A stretch of 64,000 nucleotides of DNA from Lachnospiraceae bacterium. Its GTDB lineage: Bacteria; Bacillota; Clostridia; Lachnospirales; Lachnospiraceae. The DNA lies in the NCBI GenBank assembly GCA_017448245.1, contig JAFSLV010000041.1, positions 1 through 64,000 of the forward strand, given 5' to 3'. The number at the start of each line of letters is the position of its first letter. The first letter of the stretch is position 1. A program made the position numbers and the translations under genes. The notes under the pieces are model-generated. The model was not told the DNA's origin. It saw only the letters and a program-made list of their open reading frames with translations, and ran no database searches. Of this stretch, positions 36,795 to 45,615 are shown piece after piece.

Positions 36795-36841
36795 GTCTGC
36801 TTTTCTCCCGTATCCCTGATCGCAGATGCTTTGCATTTCGC

Positions 36842-36883
36842 AAAAAAACCGCCGTGATACCCTTTTATGATACCACAGCGGTC
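36842..36883 (-). terminator. Terminator of the four-gene lipoprotein operon
   Basis: On the minus strand GACCGCTGTGGTATCA pairs with TATCACGGCGG, followed by TTTTTTT (36842-36848). Nearly the same sequence ends the 29288 gene, so a terminator cassette appears duplicated. Confidence 0.85.
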
Positions 36884-36912
36884 GTAAATGCGCCAACTAA
36901 CGCCATTCCTTC

Positions 36913-36960
36913 TTAAAACAGCCCGCTGGTTGCAAGCGCTTCGTCCACCTCGTGGTCGTG
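36913..36960 (-). pseudogene. In-frame tail ending in TSGLF after the stop of the 36961 gene
   Basis: Directly after the TAA of the upstream gene and in the same frame come 15 codons (HDHEVDEALATSGLF) and then TAA (36913-36915). The final TSGLF equals the last residues of the 41894 lipoprotein (ELTTSGLF) and of the gene remnant at 46694. Either the upstream gene has gained a recent nonsense codon, or this is a fragment of a lost paralogue. Confidence 0.5.
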
Positions 36961-39138
36961 TTACCACTTTCCCTGCGGGTTTTCCCTGTTTACCGGGATC
37001 GTTACCTCGCAGGCATAGTCCTTTTCGTACGCGTCACGCGTCCCCCTTAAGCGCCAGTAGTCTTCCCAATAGGCCCACCAGCGTTTGTTTCCCTCAACGA
37101 TCATTTCCTCCGTATACTTTCCCCGGTGAGATACCACTGCGATCCGGTCTCCGCCGACCACAAAGCCCACATCCCCGCATTTGCCGGACATGATATGCTT
37201 CGCGCTCGAAAAGAGGCTTTCGTCAAAGCGCGGGCGCACGGAGTGCCTTCGCCTGTAGGAGCGCATCACATTTTTTGCATCCTTCACATTGTCGAAGGAC
37301 AGCTCATATCCGTCCAGTTCAAACGGTCCGGCCTCGTCATTGTGCAGTTTGACATACCAGTCTTCGTCATCCGTCCTGTCCAGAAATACGGCAAAGTAGT
37401 TTCCGGTAAAGCATACCGCGATATGCGAGGAATGCGTCTCTTTTACCTCCTTAGTATCGTCATAGAGCTGGACATCGCAAAACTCCATCTGGATCATGTC
37501 CTCGTCCGTGTCCCACCAGATCCAGGAACCGATATCGGAGATGGCGTCCGACAGGATATTCAATGTGTCCCTGCTGTATTCGATCTCTTTTTTGATCTCG
37601 CCGACCTCCTCAAAGGTGACAGCGCCGGACAACAGATTGTCGATCCGCTCCCGGTTGTGCTCCGCGGGCTCCGTGTCGCGCAGACGCGTCAGCAGATCGT
37701 AAAACTCCGGAAGAAGCTCTGACAGCGGCTTTTCTTTTCTTGTCACCCAGCACTCCAGCGCATAGAGCGCGGCGTTCCGGGGACGTAAGGTTTCGCACTG
37801 CAGTCCGCACGCGACAAAGTCCTGTCCCTCGCAGGGGTAATCCCTTAATTTCTGCAGCAGATACGTGATCGCCCATTCTCTCCAGTACTGATCGCCGATC
37901 CCCAGCTTCGTCCCCGGGGGCTTCTTCATCTCCTCCAGCGGAAGCTGCTCGCGGTAAATCGCAAGTGTTTCCTTCCGGTGCGCTTCCTCCTCCATCATAT
38001 ACATGCAAAGATGCATGTGGTCTTTCAGGGAAGCGCGTAAGAGACCAGGAATATAGCGTCTCACATCGATTCCGAGGCCACGCGCCATCTCCATCGCCTT
38101 TCCTTCCCTTGCGGCGTCGATGACAACACAGTAAAACTTATATGTCAGCAGGAGCTTTTTGCTCTTTAAGGCAAGCTTGTGGAGATGATGTTCATGTTCC
38201 TTGTAATACACATGGATGTCATAGATGACCTGGCAGTCGTCCAAAACCAGCGGCATGTTCTCCGCCACGTCCAGAAAGAGATCGATGACCTGATCCCGGT
38301 TCTCCAGTCCGGAAATCCCGATCACGGCCTCCTCGTTCAAAAGGCCCCCGAGGATTTTCCGGATCCCCGTAAATTGATCATAGTCCGGATGGTTTCTCAA
38401 AACAAACCAGGCGTCCGCCTTGTTCCAGCAGGTCATTGCAGAATAGGCAGCCGGCACATCGTTTTCAACGCCATCGGTCAACAGCCACTTTTTGATGCTC
38501 GAAGATCTTGGCTCAAGGCGTTCGATTGCATGGATCCTGCCCCAGCCGTGTACCTTTTGCGCGAGCCGGAAGATCTCGTTATTGCCGTCTGCCCATCCGC
38601 GCATGACGTTGACGGAAAAGTAAGTAAACTCATCGCACACACCGACGGTTCTGACAACCTCCTTTACGGCATCATTCAGCTTCGCGCCGAAGGTTTCCAA
38701 AAGCAAAAGACCGAATTTGACGCACTCCCGGTCCGCGGACTCCATCACCAGCCACAGAGCCGCTTCGTACAGATCGCCTGCCTTCAGCTCTTCTTTATGC
38801 GTGGCAACATATTGCTGCAGTTCATCCGCGAGCGCAATCGCATAGCGCTGTCTGCCGAGTGCTTCAAACAAAGCGCCCGCTTCTTCGAAATCCTGCACGC
38901 CGCGCGGCTCTTCCCCCGTGCGCCTTCCGGCGGCGGCCATAAGCGCACGGAACATCAGGGAGCGGTCCTCCCCGGTGATCTCACCAAAGCCTTCCGTATG
39001 GAAGATGCCAATGCCGTCCACGGCGCCGTCCGCAAAGAAAACCTCCTTACCTGCTTTTTGCGGATCCGGCAGGGAAAAATCCTGCGGCAGCTCCCCGTTT
39101 TCAACCGATGCGACGATCAGGTCGTAAAGGGATGTCAT
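36961..39138 (-). CDS. Large cytosolic protein of unknown function, helical repeats
   Basis: 725 residues, no signal peptide or membrane segment. The first 500 residues are helical and HEAT-like (FEEAGALFEALGRQRYAIALADEL, AALYALECWVTRKEKPL). The last 220 are mixed and rich in Trp/Asp, with ISDIGSWIWWDTDEDMI, HIAVCFTGNYFAVFLD and NKRWWAYWEDYWRLRG. No family is recognised. It overlaps the preceding lipoprotein gene by 4 bp (ATGA) with AAGGAG upstream and is the last gene of the four-gene operon. It may be the cytosolic partner of the secreted proteins, but this is only positional inference. An in-frame TSGLF tail follows its stop. Confidence 0.75.
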   Translation of the reverse strand: MTSLYDLIVASVENGELPQDFSLPDPQKAGKEVFFADGAVDGIGIFHTEGFGEITGEDRSLMFRALMAAAGRRTGEEPRGVQDFEEAGALFEALGRQRYAIALADELQQYVATHKEELKAGDLYEAALWLVMESADRECVKFGLLLLETFGAKLNDAVKEVVRTVGVCDEFTYFSVNVMRGWADGNNEIFRLAQKVHGWGRIHAIERLEPRSSSIKKWLLTDGVENDVPAAYSAMTCWNKADAWFVLRNHPDYDQFTGIRKILGGLLNEEAVIGISGLENRDQVIDLFLDVAENMPLVLDDCQVIYDIHVYYKEHEHHLHKLALKSKKLLLTYKFYCVVIDAAREGKAMEMARGLGIDVRRYIPGLLRASLKDHMHLCMYMMEEEAHRKETLAIYREQLPLEEMKKPPGTKLGIGDQYWREWAITYLLQKLRDYPCEGQDFVACGLQCETLRPRNAALYALECWVTRKEKPLSELLPEFYDLLTRLRDTEPAEHNRERIDNLLSGAVTFEEVGEIKKEIEYSRDTLNILSDAISDIGSWIWWDTDEDMIQMEFCDVQLYDDTKEVKETHSSHIAVCFTGNYFAVFLDRTDDEDWYVKLHNDEAGPFELDGYELSFDNVKDAKNVMRSYRRRHSVRPRFDESLFSSAKHIMSGKCGDVGFVVGGDRIAVVSHRGKYTEEMIVEGNKRWWAYWEDYWRLRGTRDAYEKDYACEVTIPVNRENPQGKW

Positions 39139-40628
39139 TTCAACTCCTTGTACCGCTCATAGACACCGTCGCTGGCTCTCGTATTATTCCACTTCAGGAA
39201 TCCTTCCTCCGTATGCTCGAAAGCGACATCCAGGTATTCTCCCTCCGGCGTATACCACCAGATATGATAAAATGTACCGTAATCCGTTTCCTGTTTGGAT
39301 ATATTTTGCCCCTTGCTCCCGATGAAGGCCACCCAGTCTTCATAATACCAGCTGTAGGAGCCGGCGTCCCGGTACGCAAGCGCAAGCGTATCCATATCCG
39401 CAACCGCTTCACCGTCAATGTCTCCGATCTCCCAGATCAGGGCGCCGTTCAGTTTGCTCGGGCGCTTGTCGGGATCAAAGTCCGCACCTGTGCCGCTTAC
39501 GGTTCCTCCCTGCGTATTACCCGTATCCGTGTTGCCCTGGGCGTTTGCGTTATCGCCGCCGGCGGATTGCGTCTCCGCTTTTCCGCTGATATTGGTGAGT
39601 GCCGGCACCGGCGTGGGATATTCTTCGCCCAGCCATGCCTGTGCCAGCGTCTCCGCGTTTTCCCCGACGGCCAGATGCGCATACTGTGCCGCGTATTTCC
39701 AGTAGATTTCTCTTTCATTCTCCGTCCATTCATCGCCGATTCTTCGCAAGGCAAGTGAGATATCCATCTCATCGCCGTCGTCATTGACGATCTGCGCAAC
39801 GCCGTTTAACAGTCCCCTGTCCACACGGAGGTACACATCGTCCTTGGTATGGCCTTCCAGGAAATCAAAGCTGACCACCACGCTTTCGATCGTCGGGCTC
39901 GTATGTGCGGTGACATTCAGGAAATTAGAGGCAAGCGGGCTGACCGACGCGCATAAGTATACCGTCACATCTCCCTTGTTATCAAAGGAAAAGCGTGCAG
40001 TAGCATACATTTCCACGTCCTGGTGTACGCTGAAGCCGTCATAGGCGTGGTTGACGCGTATCATGCCGTACCAGTCGCCCTCAAAGACCTCCGCAAGCTG
40101 AAGCACGTCCTCGGGAATTGATGCCTCTACTCCGGAACCGATCAGTCCCGACCAGAATCCGCCCTCCGACCCTTCCTGCGAATCCGTTTCCTCCCGATCC
40201 GAACGGTCTCCATTTCTTCCGACTCTGCGGATGATACTCCTGCATTCCAGACGGATGTCGACACCGCTTCCCAGCACGTCCTCAATCTCCATCACGCCGT
40301 CACGGACTGTCCCTGTCAGCTCGGCACCTCCGCCCTTTGCCTCAAATGTGCGGCCCGTGCGTGTCCACTTCATATTGTAATTTTTACCTTCGTAGCTGAA
40401 TACGGCCTTGCCGCCGTCCTTTAATTCGATGGACAGCGGCTCGTCAAAGACATCCTCAAGCGCAACCTCTATCCCGAAGGCCCTTGCGCTGACCGCTTCA
40501 TAGAGACCGGCGTTTTCGTCCGGCTCTCCCTTGGAAGAACAGCCCGCAAGTGCCAGAGTAAGCAGCAAGGCAATCAGCGTCGCAAATAGCCGTCCGCCTG
40601 CCGGCATCCTGTTCTTTTTCCGTGTCAT
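39135..40628 (-). CDS. Secreted lipoprotein of unknown function
   Basis: 497 residues. Lipoprotein signal with lipobox LAGC (Cys about 29). The mature protein has a beta-rich region with FEGDWYGMIRV, which recalls FAGDWEGMTMI in the next lipoprotein. A Gly/Thr/Asn-rich low-complexity linker follows (DNANAQGNTDTGNTQGG), then a C-terminal domain with SWYYEDWVAFIG and YHIWWYTPEGEY. AAGGAGG precedes ATG 40628. It is the third gene of the operon; the shared GDW.GM segments suggest that the two lipoproteins are distant paralogues. Confidence 0.8.
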   Translation of the reverse strand: MTRKKNRMPAGGRLFATLIALLLTLALAGCSSKGEPDENAGLYEAVSARAFGIEVALEDVFDEPLSIELKDGGKAVFSYEGKNYNMKWTRTGRTFEAKGGGAELTGTVRDGVMEIEDVLGSGVDIRLECRSIIRRVGRNGDRSDREETDSQEGSEGGFWSGLIGSGVEASIPEDVLQLAEVFEGDWYGMIRVNHAYDGFSVHQDVEMYATARFSFDNKGDVTVYLCASVSPLASNFLNVTAHTSPTIESVVVSFDFLEGHTKDDVYLRVDRGLLNGVAQIVNDDGDEMDISLALRRIGDEWTENEREIYWKYAAQYAHLAVGENAETLAQAWLGEEYPTPVPALTNISGKAETQSAGGDNANAQGNTDTGNTQGGTVSGTGADFDPDKRPSKLNGALIWEIGDIDGEAVADMDTLALAYRDAGSYSWYYEDWVAFIGSKGQNISKQETDYGTFYHIWWYTPEGEYLDVAFEHTEEGFLKWNNTRASDGVYERYKELK

Positions 40629-40643
40629 AGGAGTACCTCCTTC

Positions 40644-41867
40644 TTACTTTACATCCTGCGGCGTGATGCCCGTCGATGAGTACGCATAATAGGTCAGCTT
40701 GCCGCCGCTTTCGCGGAAGGTCACGAGGATATGGACCTTGTGCTCATTGGTATAATCCTTGTCGGAGTACCAGCCGTAATAGGCATATCCGGCATACACG
40801 ATCCCCTCCATGCGGATGCCGTCGTCGCCAAAGAGGGCCGCCACATCCTCATAAGAGCTTGCTGTCGTGATCTGACCGTTGACGATAGCGCGAAACGCTT
40901 CCTCAAAGCGGCTATACGCTACCAATGGGTAGCCCGCGGGAAGATCCGCCGTGTCGATCGAAAAGTCTTTGCCGGTATTGACATACGGGTCATCGCCGGC
41001 AGCGGGTGCGGCGCCGCCTCCTCCGCCTCCGGAGTTCCCGTTACCGCCTGTCTGAAAAGCCTCCGCCCACGATCCCTGCTGCGTCTGCTGTGCGGGAAGG
41101 AAATCGCTCATGTCCACCACGATCCCCGCCTGCGCCGCCGCAGCCACACGCTCCTCGATCGTCAGTCCCCGGTCTAAGGGCATGTTGTTTTCGACGTACA
41201 TGATATACTCCCTGTCGGGAATCCTGGAAGCGTCAGAGCGCGACCAATCGCTGTCAAGGCGTTTTAAGTAACAGACATAGTCGGCCTTTATGTCTCCGCC
41301 TGTGCGTCCTTCGATCTTAATCACTCCGTCTTCTCCCGGTGCATCCAGGACCACATGGAAATCGCCGCCCGCGACCATCCCGTCAACGCCCAGTCTGTCC
41401 GAGTCGGCATTGTATGCGACGCCCGTGATGCTGTAATTGAGCGGTGCGTTTCTCATGACGCCGACCATATCCATCTGCGCGTTGCCGGAGTCATCAATGA
41501 TGATCCTAGCATACGTCGCAAAGATCCAGTCGCCCGATACCTCCAGCCCTTCGTGGCTGCCGCTGGCATTCGTAATCATCGTCATGCCTTCCCAGTCACC
41601 CGCAAAGGACGCGCCGACGGCTTCTCTCTCCTCCCGGACATCCGCTTCGCTTTCTTCTTCGCCGGACGGGGAGGTGTTTTCGCTCTCCTCTTCTTTGTCG
41701 CTTCTCCGGGAGCTTTCCCGCGCGGACTGCCGCTCGCTTCTTTGGCCGCTTCTTTCCTGCGGCGCTTTGTCAGAGGAGCATCCGGCAAGCATCAATACGC
41801 ATACCAGCAAACATACGATGAGATTTTTTCCTGTAAAAAACCGCCTTCCGTGTGATCTGAGTGTCAT
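40644..41867 (-). CDS. Secreted lipoprotein of unknown function
   Basis: 407 residues. Signal peptide with lipobox LAGC (Cys about 30). A highly charged Arg/Glu/Ser linker follows (ERSGQRSERQSARESSRR), then a beta-rich domain with FAGDWEGMTMITN and a Gly-rich stretch (GGNGNSGGGGGG). The C-terminal domain (AYYGWYSDKDYTNEHKVHILVTF) resembles in layout that of the 39135 product. AAGGAGG precedes ATG 41867. It is the second gene of the operon, 26 nt after the first. No enzymatic motif is seen; a surface-binding role is plausible. Confidence 0.8.
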   Translation of the reverse strand: MTLRSHGRRFFTGKNLIVCLLVCVLMLAGCSSDKAPQERSGQRSERQSARESSRRSDKEEESENTSPSGEEESEADVREEREAVGASFAGDWEGMTMITNASGSHEGLEVSGDWIFATYARIIIDDSGNAQMDMVGVMRNAPLNYSITGVAYNADSDRLGVDGMVAGGDFHVVLDAPGEDGVIKIEGRTGGDIKADYVCYLKRLDSDWSRSDASRIPDREYIMYVENNMPLDRGLTIEERVAAAAQAGIVVDMSDFLPAQQTQQGSWAEAFQTGGNGNSGGGGGGAAPAAGDDPYVNTGKDFSIDTADLPAGYPLVAYSRFEEAFRAIVNGQITTASSYEDVAALFGDDGIRMEGIVYAGYAYYGWYSDKDYTNEHKVHILVTFRESGGKLTYYAYSSTGITPQDVK

Positions 41868-41893
41868 GATACAGCCTCCTTATATGCTGTGCT

Positions 41894-43042
41894 TCAGAAC
41901 AATCCGCTGGTCGTAAGCTCCAGATCAATCGCGTGATATTCCGCGCTTTCCGCAAGCGCCGTGATCAGCTGCGCAGCCGTCTCGTAATGGCTATCCGTCG
42001 GTTCCTCGACACCCACGATGTCGCACTGATAACAGTAGAGACCGTTTTCCGTTTCGATGACAGCTTCCAGCTTGGTGAAGGAGCCGTAATTGGCCGCACC
42101 GCCCGTATGGCTGTAGCTGGAGGTCTTTGCCTTTTCCGCACATCTGAAGGATCCGTACATCTTGTCCGCATAATCACGCGATACATGGCTGTCGATATCG
42201 CCGGACCTTGTGCCGTCGGTATAAAATGTATACACCACTCCGTCAGCCGCCTCATAGACACCCTGCACGCGGGATACCGCGTCACCGCCGGCAAGCTCTT
42301 TGGAAAGAGTGATTTCCTCTCCCATCGCGCTGACCGTTTCCGGGAAGTACAGGGTAAGTGTGTTGTCCGTAAGCTGCTCCGCGGGAAGATTGGCATCAAA
42401 TGCGGCAACCTCGGGAGAAGCAAGTAGCGCCTCCTCCACCTCCGAAGCCAATGTGTCGTCGCCCAGCTTTTCCACGCTGTAGTGGACCTGCAGGAAATAC
42501 TGCGCCTCGTGTCCCGCAAGGTCGCCCATGTTGACATAGAACAAGTCGTAAGGATCGCCTTCCCTGACGGCCGCGGGATAGCCGTTGCCGGTATCCATGG
42601 CGGTCAGATCACTTTCCTCTCCGGCAAACTTTTTCAGGCTTGCGCCGTCGCCCTCTTTCCAGATGTCCTTTGCCCGCGCCTGCAGGTAGACGCGTACTTC
42701 GATATCGTCCGTGCTGAAGTTATAGCAGGTGTTAGCGGATACCGAGCCGCGGTTGAGATTGATGATGTCCCATTCCGCCTCCGGCAGATAAAAGCTGAGC
42801 TGATACCCGAGCACCGGATTGTGGATGGTGTACGCCTGCCAGCTGTCCTTGATGGCAACCGCCTGCGCCCCGGTCTCCTCTTCCTCCGCGATGGCCTCCG
42901 CTGCCGAATACTCCGTGCTCGCCGCAGCAGGCGCGGACGAGCTCGCCGCGGCGGACGGTGCGCCCCCGCCCGAAGAACACCCTGCCAGTACATGAGCGAT
43001 CAATGTGCCGCATAATAAAAGTATGGTCAGTTTCTTTTTCAT
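41894..43042 (-). CDS. Secreted lipoprotein ending in TTSGLF
   Basis: 382 residues. Lipoprotein signal MKKKLTILLLCGTLIAHVLAGC (Cys 22). An Ala/Ser-rich linker precedes a folded domain with NPVLGYQLSFYLPEAEWDI and RVYLQARAKDIWKEG. The extreme C-terminus is DLELTTSGLF. The same end is preserved in a fossil at 46694 and, more distantly, at 36913. It is the first gene of a four-gene operon (43042 to 36961) driven by the promoter at 43120-43163. AAGGAGG lies upstream of ATG 43042. No family is recognised. Confidence 0.8.
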   Translation of the reverse strand: MKKKLTILLLCGTLIAHVLAGCSSGGGAPSAAASSSAPAAASTEYSAAEAIAEEEETGAQAVAIKDSWQAYTIHNPVLGYQLSFYLPEAEWDIINLNRGSVSANTCYNFSTDDIEVRVYLQARAKDIWKEGDGASLKKFAGEESDLTAMDTGNGYPAAVREGDPYDLFYVNMGDLAGHEAQYFLQVHYSVEKLGDDTLASEVEEALLASPEVAAFDANLPAEQLTDNTLTLYFPETVSAMGEEITLSKELAGGDAVSRVQGVYEAADGVVYTFYTDGTRSGDIDSHVSRDYADKMYGSFRCAEKAKTSSYSHTGGAANYGSFTKLEAVIETENGLYCYQCDIVGVEEPTDSHYETAAQLITALAESAEYHAIDLELTTSGLF

Positions 43043-43119
43043 GTCATGCCTCCTTACCTTTCATGTAGGGCTTTTGTTCACTGTTTCTGCGCACAAAAAA
43101 TGCGCTGTTGCCTGAAACC

Positions 43120-43163
43120 ACAATAGCGCATTTTTCATCTCTCCACATCCTACAAAAGGGGGG
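43120..43163 (-). promoter_or_regulatory. Regulon promoter 4: 7-2-7 operator + TATTGT (lipoprotein operon)
   Basis: Operator TCCTACAAAAGGGGGG (43148-43163, plus strand), the weakest right half-site of the set. On the minus strand TGTAGG, 23 bp, TATTGT (43125-43120). The -35 position reads ATGTGG. The hairpin AAAATGCGCT / AGCGCATTTT encloses the predicted start site. Confidence 0.8.
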
Positions 43164-43231
43164 TTTTGAGGCGGGCTGTTTATCCGGTTTTATCAGATGC
43201 CCATACCGCTATGCTATACTCTTTCCGCCTG

Positions 43232-44218
43232 TTATTTGGCCTTAGCCAAACGAGTATTGAACTTCTCTTCGCTTTCGCCAAGTTGTTCCGCCGCTTGGGC
43301 AATAGAGATCGTGCCTTTTTTGACAAGGCTGATCAGCATTTTAATGCCACCTTTTTGTTCACCCTTTTGTTCGCCTCTACGTTCTGCCTTTTTTATCAGT
43401 TTTTCCGACGGTAATTCTAATATTTCGCCACCCATTGTCTTTTGAACCTCCTTCCGCATTTTATTTTGGTTCGCCAACAAATAATCCGATATATCCGTAA
43501 TCAACTTTGTCAGATCTTTGTATAGTAATGCCTTGTTCTTTTTAACAGTTTCTCGCTCCAGGCGTTTCCGGATTGATTCCAGTTCTTTCAGAAACGCGTC
43601 CAGGCGTTCTTTGCTCTCCTCTATCTTCGCAAACTCCTTTTGGTAGCGCATAATGTAATACGGCAGGAACAGGAGCAGCTTTTTTTCGAAGATTTCATCA
43701 CTTGTGTAGTCCTGAACGTTGATAATGCGCGACTCATAGGCAATGCTCTTGCCGTTCGGAAACTCAACCAGAACGCGATGTTTATCCGGTCTGTTTTTAT
43801 TATTCCGCAAATATACTACGCAGGACTCCGGAAAACGAATCTTATATGTGCTCCCGCTCTTTTCCGCCCTCCCGGCAGCGATGGCAAAGTCGTACTGTAT
43901 CATTCTGAGTGCCATCGTCTGGTCTTCGGTCGACTGCAGTTCAATATGATACAGTTTATCCCCGATCCGGAAGATGGAGTCTGTAATCACTTTCCCGTCC
44001 TTTTCATAAAACTCATTTCGCAACTGTTCAATTTTGCGATCAGAACGGTAGTTGGTGCCAAACACCTCGTTGATGAGCGGAATCATCAGCGCCGGCATTT
44101 TGGTGGCCATGGTGCGGTAGACGGTGTCAAAAATCTGCTTGTTATTCTTTTTGTTTCCTCTTTTGACAACGATCTTTTTCCGTTGCCCCTGTTTTCCGTT
44201 GTTTTTCCGATCTGTCAT
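43232..44218 (-). CDS. Rpn-like PD-(D/E)XK recombination nuclease/transposase-related protein
   Basis: 328 residues. The N-terminal domain has the Rpn/PDDEXK transposase-like pattern: IFDTVYRTMATKMPALMIPLINEVF, DSIFRIGDKLYHIELQSTED (D...ExQ core) and PESCVVYLRNN. A long charged coiled coil follows. The C-terminus holds repeats of GEQKG and a short helix-turn-helix-like segment (IAQAAEQLGESEEKF). Rpn proteins promote RecA-independent recombination. The gene is clearly A+T richer than its neighbours and probably acquired. It starts with TATAAT 6 nt before the ATG and no ribosome binding site. Confidence 0.82.
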   Translation of the reverse strand: MTDRKNNGKQGQRKKIVVKRGNKKNNKQIFDTVYRTMATKMPALMIPLINEVFGTNYRSDRKIEQLRNEFYEKDGKVITDSIFRIGDKLYHIELQSTEDQTMALRMIQYDFAIAAGRAEKSGSTYKIRFPESCVVYLRNNKNRPDKHRVLVEFPNGKSIAYESRIINVQDYTSDEIFEKKLLLFLPYYIMRYQKEFAKIEESKERLDAFLKELESIRKRLERETVKKNKALLYKDLTKLITDISDYLLANQNKMRKEVQKTMGGEILELPSEKLIKKAERRGEQKGEQKGGIKMLISLVKKGTISIAQAAEQLGESEEKFNTRLAKAK

Positions 44219-44224
44219 GACTTG

Positions 44225-44230
44225 ATTATA
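44225..44230 (-). promoter_or_regulatory. -10 box 6 nt before the Rpn-like start codon
   Basis: On the minus strand TATAAT is followed by CAAGTC and ATG 44218. ATGGCA lies 18 bp upstream as a possible -35. No Shine-Dalgarno sequence can be fitted, so the mRNA should be leaderless. Confidence 0.55.
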
Positions 44231-44321
44231 GCATATTTAAGGGGTTTCTGCCATATTATTATCCCTCTAATCGCGCCATTCAGGTAGCCCGCTGAACCCT
44301 CAGGTACAGATAGTTACTTTT

Positions 44322-45542
44322 TCAAAGCAGCCCGACCGGGATGGTACGGATGCCCTCTGCCAGTATACTCAACTCCGGGTAATTGCAAATGATGCCGCCC
44401 TCCCCGATCCCGACAGTCGGGAAAAATGTTTTTAATGTACGGAAGGTTTTTGCATCTTTCACATTAGGGGAAGCCGTCTTTTTGATTTCGACGGGATACA
44501 GTGTATTATCACGGTAAAAAAGAAGATCCACCTCCTGCTTGTCCGTATTTCGGAAAAAATACATATCCGGTTCTTTTCCGGCGTGGTACCATGATTTGAG
44601 AATTTCCGTCACCACCCATGTCTCAAAAAGATTACCCGCCATGGCGCCGTTTGCTGCCGTTTCCGGTGTCAGCCACCGGCCCAGGTGGCACACCAGACCG
44701 GTATCCGTAATATATGCCTTCGGTGTCTTCACGATCCGTTTATTGATATTCAACGAAAACGGTTTCAAAAGATAAACGAGACCGGATGCCTGCAAAATCG
44801 AAAGCCAGCGTTTTGCCGTCTTGTCATCGATGCCGCAGTCCGACGCCATTGCATGCAGATTCAGCAGCTCTCCCGTTCGTGCGGCAAGCGCGGTCATAAA
44901 ACGCATAAACGCAAGCGTGTCACCTACCTGGGTAAGCTGCCTGACATCACGTTCCACATAGGTATTCACATACGCGGAATAATATGCATCCCAGTCCATC
45001 CGCGGATTTGCATTCAGCTCCGGAAGAGACCCTCTGTGAATCCGCTTCCACAAGTCAGTCTTTTTTTTCTTCAAAGAGGACTGCCTTGCCTTCAGAAAGT
45101 ATGCGGAAGGAAAAAACGGTTCATCAAATGCATCCCCTGCCAGCTCCCGGGCGGAAACACCAAGCAGATTCAAAATACCGATCCTGCCCGCAAGCGATTC
45201 ACTCACCCCCTGCATCAGTTCATATTTTTGTGAGCCGGTCAGAATGTACATGCCGGGTTTCCGGCCGCTGTCTACCATGTATTTGATATCCAGAAACACA
45301 TCCGCATCCCGCTGGATTTCGTCCAAAATAAGCGGCGTGCCGCGATCAGAAAAAAATCCGCGCGCATCTGTACGCAGGGCGGATAACACGACCCTGTCAT
45401 CCAGCGTCACATAGGGGATATCAGGAAAGCGTTCCCTCAGGAGCGTACTTTTGCCAACCTGTCTCGGGCCGGTCAGAAGTAAAACGGGGAAGTCCTTTGA
45501 CATTCTTCGGACCGTCTTTTCCATGTGTCTTGCAATATACAT
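44322..45542 (-). CDS. AAA ATPase with DUF4143 domain
   Basis: 406 residues. Walker A is GPRQVGKST (25-33), Walker B TPLILDEIQ, followed by LTGSQKYELMQGVSESLAGR (AAA_14). The C-terminal DUF4143 domain has a winged helix (LNLHAMASDCGIDDKTAKRW) and a nuclease-like end (VDLLFYRDNTLYPVEIKKTA). This family occurs in many scattered copies in anaerobes; its role is unknown. GGAGG lies 5 nt before ATG 45542. Its own promoter is likely: TTGACG, 16 bp, TAAAAT about 40 nt upstream. Confidence 0.88.
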   Translation of the reverse strand: MYIARHMEKTVRRMSKDFPVLLLTGPRQVGKSTLLRERFPDIPYVTLDDRVVLSALRTDARGFFSDRGTPLILDEIQRDADVFLDIKYMVDSGRKPGMYILTGSQKYELMQGVSESLAGRIGILNLLGVSARELAGDAFDEPFFPSAYFLKARQSSLKKKKTDLWKRIHRGSLPELNANPRMDWDAYYSAYVNTYVERDVRQLTQVGDTLAFMRFMTALAARTGELLNLHAMASDCGIDDKTAKRWLSILQASGLVYLLKPFSLNINKRIVKTPKAYITDTGLVCHLGRWLTPETAANGAMAGNLFETWVVTEILKSWYHAGKEPDMYFFRNTDKQEVDLLFYRDNTLYPVEIKKTASPNVKDAKTFRTLKTFFPTVGIGEGGIICNYPELSILAEGIRTIPVGLL

Positions 45543-45615
45543 ATAAACCTCCGTTATTATGGCTTTTTATTCCATTTTAACAGATTTATATGTTTCGTCA
45601 AGACTCATCCGTGCC

